Shown one piece after another: positions 10,692 through 21,082 of a stretch of DNA of 64,000 nt. How positions within the stretch are numbered: the first letter of the stretch is position 1; the number at the start of each line of letters is the position of its first letter. The stretch is from Leuctra nigra. Taxonomy: Eukaryota; Arthropoda; Insecta; Plecoptera; Leuctridae. The notes below the pieces were generated by a model. It saw nothing but the letters and a program-made list of their open reading frames with translations, was not told where the DNA came from and made no database searches. The stretch is from NCBI GenBank assembly GCA_934045905.1, contig OW203764.1:29801629-29865628 (forward strand). Reading direction: 5' to 3'. Both the position numbers and the translations under genes were made by a program.

Positions 10692-10983
10692 AACGGAACA
10701 GGTTGGGTGAGTGGTTAACGCTCTGAACTTGTATTCCGGAGGCCCGGGTTCGATTCCCGCGGCCGTCCTTCCTGACTGGGTTTTTTTGTGGTTTTCCCTC
10801 AGTCGACAGGCAAATGCTGGGAAGGAGGTAACCTACTAATAGGCCACGACCGCCTCCTTCCTACCTTCCATCCTTACCTACTCTTCACCATCATCTCCCA
10901 ATCATCCCAATTAATCATTCATCCGTCGCCATTAGCCTCGCTGCAGAACAGTGCGATGTTAAGCCCCAGACAAAAAAAGAAAA
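10692..10983 (+). mobile_element. tRNA-derived SINE, complete copy with 12-bp target duplication
   Basis: The head contains A-box-like TGAGTGGTTAACGC and B-box GGTTCGATTCC in tRNA-like spacing. A tRNA-unrelated body follows (GTGGTTTTCCCTCAGTCG, ACTAATAGGCCACGACC), then an A-rich tail. The perfect direct repeat GAGAGGGAAACT flanks it at 10680-10691 and 10984-10995, which shows retroposition. Related copies lie at 24271-24367 (+), 24369-24590 (-) and 41516-41706 (-). Confidence 0.92.
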
Positions 10984-10995
10984 GAGAGGGAAACT

Positions 10996-11327
10996 CAATC
11001 TATGTACCCACAATTCCGTAATTCAAAGACAAATTTGACCAAGATACATGTTAAGACTATAAGGCCTTTCATTGGCACTCGAGGAACAATTCCGCTGTTT
11101 TTTTGTATGAATTTTGTAAAAAAAATCAAATTACCGTTTTATTCTGTTTTCGTAAATCGTACTAATCATCTACATTAGGAGTAATTTGTAGTTATTGAAA
11201 TATTTTGATTTATTTAGTTATTTATAGCAATTAGTAATACAATACTCATAGGAGTGGAATAAGCTTTTTTGATCCTCTCAAAAACCTGGTAATAATCTAA
11301 TCGTATAGGTACGATAAGTTAGAACGA
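10996..11327. other. Short spacer, nothing recognised
   Basis: AT-rich sequence without repeats or coding signal that I can support. Confidence 0.35.
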
Positions 11328-11420
11328 TGAAGATATTTGAAATACCTGATTGACGTCCTGTACTCGACTATAACTGCACTGGTGTCGAACTGCAGACCCC
11401 AATATCTGTCCGTCTTCGTT
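11328..11420 (+). repeat. Dispersed repeat, copy 2 (partner at 9060-9160)
   Basis: GAAGATATTTGAAATACC, GATTGACGTC and CACTGGTGTCGAA match copy 1 in order and spacing. Confidence 0.5.
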
Positions 11421-11791
11421 TCATCATTCGAGTAAAATGTTTGGGCAAACCATTGACCAGCGACATGCTCGATGTTCTGTATAAACTGTTCCGAATCATA
11501 ACGAATCTGTTTCAGGTTTTAGTTCGTCTTCCAATAGTATTGCTATGGTTACAAGAATATGGTGTTCAGTTTGGCATTTTTGGTATCAAATACGATTATT
11601 ACATTTCCTCTGTTGTAAACAATGATTATGAATGTACTCTATTGTCCTCCGAGTTCTGAATTCAACCTGTATGATGCAAATTTGACCAAGAAATGTTGAA
11701 AAGTGAAAACGACTAATTCACTACTTTCATTTTTTAGAAAATGTGTCGGTTTTCCGTTGTATGCAAAAGATTTGCTTTGGGGGAGGAGCGT

Positions 11792-12041
11792 GGGGGGGGG
11801 GGGGGGGGGAGGGGAGCTGGCGAACTATATACTTTTCATTCTACCCGACCCAAAGCTAAGAATTCAGCTAAAAATAAGATTTAATTCAGTGTATAACAAT
11901 CACATGACTATAATATCACTAGCGCGTCAGTCATTGCGTGCGCCATGCAGCTTTGTACTCCGTGTGTCTCCAGAAGTCGGAGAAAACTCGAAGCACTAAA
12001 TCTGTGGGTTGATCTGTGAATTAAGGGGGGGGGGGGGGGGG
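11792..12041. repeat. Two G homopolymers (18 and 17 bases)
   Basis: G runs at 11792-11809 and 12025-12041 flank about 215 bases of unremarkable sequence. The 98-codon frame across the first run includes six glycines from the tract and is not a gene. Confidence 0.85.
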
Positions 12042-13374
12042 ATTAATAACGATGTGAATTATTCTTGCAAGGTATACGAGGCTCTATTTTGATTGCTCGC
12101 CATGAAACTGTTTTTCAGCAAATACAATTCCCCATAATTATTTACATGGCAGAAATAATATCAATTCTAAATGATTAAAAATGTCTATCGGTGTACTAAA
12201 TGGAGGGAGGGAGAAGTACTTAACGAATTCTTGAGAATTGTACAGGAAATATATAATTTTGAAGTACCTTTCGAAGGTATACCATCATAAAACAAACTAC
12301 CGATTCAGTTACAATATTCATAATAGTACACATCATTTGAAATGACATACACTAGAGATCCTATCATACACAATCATACTTGCCAATGTATCACACAATC
12401 ACCCATATGATTGATTATGAGCAAGACTGGGAAGCGATGCAGGTGCACTGGTTAACTTGAACAATCACGCTGCACCATGATCACTATACCTGGCTACAGG
12501 ACTCGAACTCAGTACTCCTGGGTGTAATGATGTACTTGGTGACGACAGATTCTGGTCCATTGCACAGCATCTCGATGTCACGTTCAAGGAGATGATCTAG
12601 TAGATCGCAGCACCAATATGAATCTTCTTGTAGTTACAACCAGAGTTGTAAAGAATCGATTCAACAAGTCTAATATTCAAGAATAATTTCTATATCTCTT
12701 AATGAAATATGGGTTACTTTACTTATAAATGTTTAAAAAATTTAAAGCATTATTAAAGGATTTGTCAGAGGAAATTTGAAGCGTCCGATATTGAAAGTAT
12801 CGAATTATTTTGTAACCATAGATATTATAGGATACAACAACATCGTTACAAAATTAATTTGTAATAATCAATTATTTGATAATTTTATGTTTCGTTGTTG
12901 GCGATATAATGAAACAGACCGAGTTTAAATTTTGCATTTATTTGTAAAAATCACGTTTTGACAACGTATGGAGAGGATGCGGTCGACAAATGAGTTGAAG
13001 TTTTAATCATGATTAGATAAAAGACAAACGTAGCTCAAACGTGACAAGCTTGTCGCTTGGTCATTACACATCTTGGTACATTTAGCTAAAACTTTGATGA
13101 TTATTAGTAATATTTGGTTTAATTTGGGATACACAATGGCTAATGTATTTTCTCGCTGGGCGTCATATAAAAATAATTTTTCAATTGGTTCACGGGTTTG
13201 GTCTTCAACGTTCCCGATTAAGCATACTTTTGCGTTTTTTTTGTAGCAAAACCGGCGTCTATTGAACAAGGTACGAAGAAAAAAAGAAAAAAAGACTCTA
13301 ATATACAATCAAACTGATCATGTGACATGTACAAAATTAGAAAAAGAAAAAAAAAAATGTGTCACAAAACACAA
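12042..13374. other. About 1.3 kb without supportable gene
   Basis: A possible B-box (GAGTTCGAGTCC on the minus strand, near 12495) hints at another old tRNA-derived repeat. A 101-codon minus-strand frame (13003-13308) has no recognisable domain and could be chance in AT-rich DNA. Confidence 0.35.
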
Positions 13375-13856
13375 TAGACCGATTTAAAAATTATCTAGGT
13401 GGCTCTGATTTTCAAAAAATTTCACATGCAGTTTGGTTTTCCATATATCTGTTGGTGTTTCTATCCATAAAAATACAAAGCACCAATAGGCATCCTGCGT
13501 GAGAAAAGGTTGCCATAGTAACCTATACAAAAGTATAGAAAATAACAAATCTGACAGTGGCAATCCAAATCTCATATTTAGAGTGATTACTTGTGAAAGA
13601 AAGATATTTAAGTAAGTACAAGCTAATAATAATACGCAATATTTATCCATACACATGTTCAAGTTAAATATTCATCTGATAAATATGATTTATAGCTCTT
13701 ATTTATAGCTTTGACACATTTCTCCTACCAGAGCAGCCTCCATTTTTCTACCACTGTGACGTCACGAGCAGGATTCCTATAGATATATGGAAAACCAAAC
13801 TGCATGTGAAATTTTTTGAAAATCAGAGCCACCTAGATAATTTTTAAATCGGTCTA
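13375..13856 (+). mobile_element. Family D MITE with 76-bp perfect inverted ends
   Basis: Bases 13375-13450 and 13781-13856 are exact reverse complements. They begin TAGACCGATTT and contain TTTTCAAAAAATTTCACATG. The 330-bp interior has no transposase. If the outer TA is the target duplication, the element fits a Tc1/mariner-like superfamily (inference). The same inner end sequence forms the 193-bp palindrome at 59720-59912. Confidence 0.9.
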
Positions 13857-14067
13857 TTACTAAACAAACAGTTTTAGTTATGTGCATTATCGCCACTTCA
13901 GCTACGTGAAGAATGATAAACCAAGGCGGTTTCAGAGCAAACTGTATGGATGAAACTTCGGGAGTATCAAACTCTATGGCGTACAACTTAACTTCGTATA
14001 GCATAGCACAAGCGCGGTGACTCGGGACATCTTACAGATACCACCCTGGGTGAAACCCAAGATACTA

Positions 14068-14585
14068 CTAGGAAAACGCTCAGTGTAACGCGTTGTTGAG
14101 CGAGCCTACGTGCTGCATCCGATTTGATATGCGTTTGCAAGTATCAGCTGTTCTACATGCCTTGGAACTGAAACATCAAGAAGGCAGGGATGATAATTTA
14201 GTATACATTTTTCAAATATATTAAGATTATAGAATAAAATGTCCTTAAAATTAAAATAACTTTTGAAAATAACGACAGATTAGTCCTTAAATTGGCAAAA
14301 AAAATACCTCAAATGTTGGTCCCAATGAGCATGCGAAGATTTAATTTGATCGGTTAATCGGTTATATCGAAATACATATTTTTTAAAATTTGAACCAATC
14401 ACAGGATCCCGTTCAAAAACGATCCCAGAGACCGCATAGATTTCTTTAGTATGTGTGCAAAATGTCAGATCGATTGGTTGTGCGGTTTGACCTGGGCAGT
14501 GCAGGCAAAAAAACCACAAACAAACAAACAAAGAAACAAAAACACACCGAGAAAGTGCCATGAGTACCGTGGTGATGCTCGCTAG
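14068..14585 (+). mobile_element. Family B repeat, copy 1
   Basis: It begins CTAGGAAAACGCTCAGTG and CGCGTTGTTGAGCGAGC, and ends near GTGGTGATGCTCGCTAG. It aligns over its length with 58327-58972 (shared AGATTATAGAATAAAATGTC, ATGTTGGTCC, ACCGCATA and CCTGGGCAGTGCAGGC). There is no coding capacity. The GAGCGAGC/GCTCGCT ends are short inverted repeats. Confidence 0.75.
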
Positions 14586-15914
14586 CCAATTATAAGGATG
14601 GAACTAATTAGCACGACACATAATAATATGTTTACTCGGGAATACTACTATATTATAAATAATTTCCAATTTTGGATATTCACTTACTAGCTCTCACATT
14701 ATGGGTTCACATAATTTCTTTTATTCTTTAGTCACTATCAATACGGTATTTTGTGATTGTCAAAGTATCCCGCGCAATGTTAGAATCGTGTTGCGAGAAA
14801 ACTCAGAACTGCGGAGTTCTGAAAACCGTTGCTAGATGGCAGCACATGGCTCGTTGAAGTAGTGTGACTTTAGGCCGACATGGGTTACCTATCAGAAACG
14901 ACTTTAATATTAGATTGTAACTTCGTTGTGCTTCAGATTAAGAAAATTATCACTTCCCTGGCTAAAACAATGTTCGGGTAATCATTTAAAAATAACTCAT
15001 TGCTGGATAAAACTACAAAACGCCATAATACAAGGTAAATTCATACTCAGGCTCATCAGCTGTCAAAGTCTGCATTCTAGCAACTTATGACCGCATTTAA
15101 CCTGTTCTATGAATTGATAAGTATATATTTAGATATATTAGCAGTTCATAAACATTAAAACTACGAATTAAAGCAAGGAGAAACATTTTATATGAGAAAA
15201 TAACACTAAAACTGAGCCGCCATCTTGGTAACCCATCTCGGGTAAACGTAGTTTCCTCGTTTAAGACACGAAACTAGAGAAATCATCGGCATGAGAAAAT
15301 TATGTCCAAACAAACGAAACAATTTTATTCTCTATGCTACATTTATTATTGTTCGTTATGCTATTGACAGAAAAATCAATATTGTTGAAAGAAATTATTT
15401 AATAATTGTCATAAAAGAAGAACATTGTTCAATACACAATTTTGATGAAATATACGAACCTGGAAAAGATAATATAAACACAAAGTGAGTTAATTCTGTG
15501 CAGAAATATTGATGAAGCTCTCAAAAGCTATGAAAACAGAAAGCATTAAATGTGTGATAATGGAATGGGACCGATTCAGTAGAAACATTGTCTGGCAAAA
15601 GATAACGGGTCACATTTACTTGAGTCTGACAACACTAATACGTAGCAACAACGCCAACACTAACATTTTGTTTAGTATTTGCACTTTTATCTGCTGAGCA
15701 GACTATTTGCGATAGAACTAGTAAATACAGAATAATATTATCAATATCTGAAATTAAAATTATATTATTCCTGTGACGTACAAGAGAACGAATTCATATT
15801 TGTTATTACTGTTTAAACAATTATTGTAAAAGTACTGCCAAGCTTTTCACATTATGTGTTGAGATTTTACCGACAAATATTGTGGAGGCCCTAAAACTAT
15901 TTGGGTGGTGGAGA
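14586..15914. other. About 1.3 kb without recognisable gene
   Basis: AT-rich with short frames only. A GCCGCCATCTTGG stretch near 15219 is a YY1-type motif, without other support for a promoter. Confidence 0.35.
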
Positions 15915-15928
15915 GGGGGGGGGGGGGG
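15915..15928. repeat. G homopolymer (14 bases)
   Basis: Single G run within a G-rich GGTGGTGGAGA context. Confidence 0.85.
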
Positions 15929-16148
15929 AGAATATGAAGTTATGTCACTGGTAAAAACCCTGCAAGCCAATGTCTAACGGCTGGAAGCGTTGACAATATT
16001 ACAACAAATCAAATGATTATGCTAAAAATTCAAACACCTACGTAGGTACCTACAAATTTAAAAAAGCATACATGGTGGCCAAATTTCAGCTTGATTAGAG
16101 AAACGTGCTGATCAGCTTGAATAGAGGGTCATAAAAAGTAGAGGTAAA

Positions 16149-16228
16149 TTTACGATAAGCATATTCACCTTGACCTTCATCATGGTCAATGAAGGAGCAA
16201 TTCTAGAGATGAAGACGCTTATCGTAAA
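16149..16228. repeat. Imperfect 80-base hairpin
   Basis: TTTACGATAAGC is complemented by GCTTATCGTAAA. An inner TGACC...GGTCA pair falls between them. Probably a small foldback remnant. Confidence 0.5.
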
Positions 16229-16343
16229 ATAACCAAAGTAGATACGAGTGCCAAAAGGGTGTGCAAAGAAGTCATTCATGAAATATTTTACTAATATTTG
16301 TTTTGATGTAAATGCTAAATTAGAGATAATTATATATTGTTAA

Positions 16344-16390
16344 CTAGGAAAACGCTCGGTTTAACGCGTTGGTAATTGAGCACTGATATG
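16344..16390 (+). repeat. Family B 5'-end fragment
   Basis: CTAGGAAAACGCTCGG and ACGCGTTG match the 5' end of family B. The similarity fades after about 45 bases. Confidence 0.55.
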
Positions 16391-17633
16391 TGCAGAACAT
16401 CTAAGCATGATCTAACCGAAATTCCGTAAATAATCCCTGAATAATCACTTGCAGGTTCACTGAAAAGTTCAGATTAAAACAAATGTCTCTGTCTCCAGGA
16501 AGTACTACAGAATTTTGCAGTGATCATTGTCCAATAGGTATTTTATAAACTTTTGTAAAACATTTCGTTGCTTTAGTAATGATACCTAAACAACATAAGT
16601 CCAATTTCCCATGAAACCAAATTACCGATTTTGCTGAAAATCATTATGACCACAACCAGAATATTAATTTAAGTTTTGTGAAAAATTGGCCTAATCCTTT
16701 ACTTCGTTTGGCAGAAGATACCAAAGGCACAGACGAGAGACAAAAACGAACAGAGATTCGAGCCATAAGTTTCAGCTCGCTCCACACGCTTGATGATTAT
16801 GCTTTCAATTTATCATTTCTTGTAAACCTGTTGTTTTAGTTTTCAAGTTCACTCTATTATTTTTTCATTACAATTGTATTTTATTTCTATAAAATTATGT
16901 TGTCTTTGTATCTTTCATATTCTGTTGAATATTTAAACAAAATAAATATGCTAATCCGTATATTTCAAATGTATCTGTACCTCAATCCGAATTCTTCACT
17001 AACATCCAAACAACAACCCTCGAAACTCCAAACACATCAAACTCCCGTAAACAAATCACTCTCAAATCCGTGCCTAAATCCAGCGGTATTGTCTTCGCTT
17101 TCATAACTGTGATTAAGAACAAATTTAACCGCAGTTAAGATCTAACTGACGTCTAGGAACTTGCGGCATTAGTCACATGATACCCCCTCCCTTCACTCAA
17201 CCCCCCCGCAGTCGGTGCCAGATTGTAGGGGATGAAATATCGCATCATGACGGTGTCGCGTGATTAATCGATTATCCTTGTTCGCACTTTCACCCCTACC
17301 CTGGCCAATCGATATTGTTTGTTAGTTATTAAATATTGTCAACAATGGAGGCACATTAACGACGAAATGACTCGAAAACCATGTAATAGTGTTTTGATAA
17401 AACCAGTACGTAATCATTATCTATGAATGTTGGAACGATAATTCAAAAAACAGTTTAAATTGAAACAATAAGGGATGATTTCAATGGGAATAATTGGGTT
17501 GTTTGATGATTTTACATCTCAATTCGAAAATAAATAAAATCAGCATTGAACACTCTACAAAGAATGTTCATTGGTAGTTTTCGATATGTTTTTTTGCACA
17601 GTTTTTTTTTAACGGTGTAATGTGCATGCAATA
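16391..17633. other. About 1.2 kb without recognisable gene
   Basis: Contains a 69-codon frame (16897-17106) rich in Ser, Asn and Gln and of low complexity. I see no gene or repeat here. Confidence 0.35.
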
Positions 17634-18330
17634 CTAAGAAAACGCTCGGTGTAACGCGTTGATGAGCGAGCACCTACACGTGCTAAATATCGAACTGTAA
17701 TATCGTACCGCACAGAAAACATCAAAATAATTGAAATAGATCCACTCAATCAACATAAAAAAGCAAATTTAAGTATCCTTTTTCATGGAGAATATTGAGA
17801 ATAGCCATCTAGACAGCCTGGTACATAAAGCAACCCCGATGATGTTGCAGAAGATTCCCATTTCGATGCATTTTTTTCTGACATATATTTCAAAAAGTTA
17901 AAAATGTCAACAATAAGTGTCGATGTCAATAGATCTCTACTAACTGGACTAAAAATTGGTAAAAAAAGATAGTAAAATGGAATTATATTAAATGGTAGTG
18001 TTAATGGCCTAGCAAATTTTCAACTCAATCGCAACATTTTGATTTTCGACCAATAAGAAGATACTTTTTATATTTTAACCGATTGGAGGATTTGGCTGAA
18101 ACATTCTAAAGTTGATAAAATGTTGGTCTTAATTTCAAATTGATTGGATCAACCAATCGAAGTAATTTTTTTACATTTTAAACAATCGGAGGATTACCAA
18201 AAAATTTATAACCTATACGATGGCCTCAAAACTGTGAAATTTTGATTTTGTATAGAGACGTTGTGATCTATACAGGCCATTTTCATTTTCCAACTAATCA
18301 GCAATGTGACATGTGCCGTTGGCGAAAAAG
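17634..18330 (+). mobile_element. Family B repeat, copy 2 (diverged)
   Basis: The 5' end CTAAGAAAACGCTCGGTG and CGTTGATGAGCGAGC is clear. Further along, short modules of the form AACC(A/G)ATTGGAGGAT and GATTGGTT recur several times (18040-18200), as in copy 58327-58972. The 3' limit is approximate. Confidence 0.55.
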
Positions 18331-19140
18331 AATTGAAAATGAGAGACTGTGACCAAAATTGCCATACGGAGAAACTTCTTAATGAACTTGTCAGAGTTTT
18401 ACCTGTAAATGTAGGTATGCAACAAGTCGGATACGACTACGAGGTTGCCATAAAACAGCTTATCACATTTCATAAGCGTATAATAATATCATATTTTCCC
18501 GGTTAAAATTACACTTAACATAACTATTTCATGCAACGTATTTCTCGATGTTGCATACGCCAACTCGGGATAAAAAACAACTAAAATACAATATTAGATG
18601 TAGTGATTCTCAGATTATTTATTCATACATGCGGGAATATTGTGTATGTTTAGACTATTAATGCTAGTCTAACCATTTACAACGTATACAAACACATTTA
18701 TATTAAAGAGGATGTAATTTCATTTGGACTTTTTTTTATCCAACCTAAATTGTGAATTTATCTGAGTTTGGAAGGCCTGGGGGTATAATCTAGTGTAACT
18801 ATTGTTAAACTATGGCTGGCAGACGAACCCATGTTTGTATGGAGTTGAGGACAAAGAGAGACTCTGATTAGATTCAGTTTAAAAATTGAATAAAACTGAG
18901 CGAAGTAATCAAATTTATTTAGAGATTGGTCTCGGAATTTTGTCTTTCGTTATTGTTATGTGAAGTGTTGACATGTATGTACAGAAAGGACAGGTTGGTA
19001 GAAACTGTGTGTGTCTCTGTTCCTTTGAAGTATGTTGTCGTCCTAGCTTCTGCAAGTGTATAGACCGTACATTACATACACATATACATTACATTCATTC
19101 ATTGCACATACATACATACATAACATTACACAGGCGAGAA
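18331..19140. other. About 0.8 kb without recognisable gene
   Basis: AT-rich. A (CATA)-rich stretch near 19070-19125 is simple sequence. Confidence 0.35.
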
Positions 19141-19195
19141 GGTGGCGGGTGGGGGGGGGGGGGGCGGAGGGGGATTATCCCCCCCCCCCCCCCAC
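19141..19195. repeat. Adjacent G and C tracts forming a potential hairpin
   Basis: A run of 12 G (with more G-rich sequence after it) is followed within 20 bases by a run of about 14 C. The two can pair, unlike the isolated G runs elsewhere. Confidence 0.75.
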
Positions 19196-19235
19196 TCGTG
19201 AAGACTGACACCTCATTCATACAAAATTAAGTTTA

Positions 19236-19500
19236 ACAGCCCGGAATCACTTATAAATTGCGTAAAGTCTATAAAAACGCCATGCGGGGCATCAAAAGGA
19301 GGTTCTTTGTTGTAATTTGAGAAGTTTTTAGCATCCCTGTATCACTTTAAATTGTTTATTTTCGAAAAAACGCCCTGCGGGGCAACAATTGGAGGATAGT
19401 TTGCTTCAGTTCGTGCATTTTAGAGCCCCAGAATCACTTTTAAATTGTTCATTGCTAAAAAAAAAAAAAAAACGCCCTGCGGGCCTAAAATTGGATGGCG
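19236..19500 (+). repeat. Three tandem units of about 90 bp with CGCCCTGCGGGGC core
   Basis: Each unit has (C)CC(C)(G/T)(G/A)AATCACTT(T)TAAATTG, then A-rich sequence, then ACGCC(A/C)TGCGGG(G)C and a (G)GAGG-like trailer. Units start near 19240, 19334 and 19425. The core is a short palindrome. It may derive from the end of a transposon. Confidence 0.65.
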
Positions 19501-20940
19501 TTACGCCATTACATATATAGCTAAAAAATATAGTCTTCATGCACATGACGTCACATTAAAGTTGAAGAGCAGTTGTGTCCAGGATATTGCATATTATTTC
19601 TATGTTGTTCTTACTGAAATATCTGCCTAGCAAGTAATCACTCTAAACATGAAGACTGGTTGGCAGCTGTCAGATTTGCGTGTCATCTATACCTTTCAAA
19701 GGGTTTCTATGGCAAGAATTTCTCATGCAAGATGCCTTTAAAGATATTATTTTTTCAAAGTATTTGACTATAATACTATTCAGAATCTCATGTCTTGCAA
19801 ATCATGCAATGGCGCTATTGCATATAGTACACTTGTTAAAATGAGAAGCGATGAATTACTCCTGTGACAATCATAACAATCAATACTTATTATCATCAAT
19901 GAAATGATGAGCTCACCTACTTGAGTGAGACAATGGAATTGCATAGACATACTTCTGATGGTTCAGTCAATGAAATTTAGAGCGTTCATTTTTGTATTGC
20001 CGAGTGTACAACGTTTAAAGTCCAGGAAATTCCGAACTTTTCTGACAAAAGAAGTGATAACATCGGCGATGTTTAAAATAACAATGTGACTGCCATTTTA
20101 AGACAACGGACACGAACTGCTAAAGTTTCAGTTAAATATTGTCCTTTTAATTCACGAACTTGAGCTAATTTAACCCGAACTAACTGAAACTCTCTCGCGG
20201 GTTAACTTCTCTCTCATCGGGTCTCGCTGAAATCTGTTCTGTTGTCTTCATCTGCAAACGACGCGACGAGCTGCTTGCGAATGCCTGTCTCGTCGCCAAC
20301 GGCGGATCATCCACTCTAATCACGCGTCATTACGTCACCCCCCCCCCTCCCCCCGAGACGAGATAACGACGCGCAATCAATCAGGCAGCGAGCATCGGGA
20401 AGTGATCAAGTAACGACCCGAATACAACCACTTTGTCAATCTTTATCCGCATGCTGAACACAGATTTAATGCATTGTGTTTGTGTTGGTATTGGAGACGC
20501 AATAAAAACAGTGAAGGAAAGTTTGTTTTGTGTACTCTTTTCAACGTGATCTGGATCAGCATGGAATTCAATGTGACTGAAATTAAGGGAGCGAATAGAT
20601 TGTTGAGAGATCACGTCAATCTTCTCAGTAGCTTCGTAACTGCTTATAGGAAACCTAAAGCGTTAATACGTAGGCTTTACATGTTAATCCTTGATAATAT
20701 TGTCAATCTGTAGACATTTGACTTACTTTTTAGATATGGTTTGTGATAAGTATGTTAACTAAAAGTTAGGGCAGTTTAACTAACTTTTGGATTAAGAGTC
20801 AACTGCACTCGATGGTAAACATTGGAGATAACATTTCATAATTTCAAAATTTTCATCTATTTCCTAAATATCATCCTAACTATTGTCTATTCAAATTATG
20901 ATAATGTGAAAAATAATTAACTTAGCTAATTTTTTAGTCA
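19501..20940. other. 1.4 kb, GC-rich patch near 20190-20360
   Basis: Mostly AT-rich. The patch 20190-20360 (GACGCGACGAGC, CGTCGCCAACGGCGG, ATTACGTCACC followed by C runs) is unusually rich in CpG and could be a promoter or first exon. No start or splice model can be defended. The 77- and 79-codon frames at 20381-20713 overlap on opposite strands and are unsupported. Confidence 0.35.
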
Positions 20941-21082
20941 ATCTTAGCAATATAAACACCAATTTATACTTTCAATATTTGTGCCCAAACTAGATTCAAA
21001 GCTGAAAAAGTAGGTAAATGTTCACAATTTGAGTTTGCGGACACAAATACCATCTATGATTTGGTGTTTATATTGCAAGATC
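20941..21082. repeat. Imperfect foldback hairpin, 142 bp
   Basis: TAGCAATATAAACACCAA pairs with TTGGTGTTTATATTGCAA. Inside, ATATTTGTGCCCAAACT pairs with AGTTTGCGGACACAAAT. This is the structure of a small MITE. Confidence 0.65.

Noticed and set aside
14280..14561. 93-codon minus-strand frame with hydrophobic start
   Set aside because: It lies wholly inside family B repeat copy 14068-14585; the hydrophobic stretch comes from a (CAAA)-rich tail.
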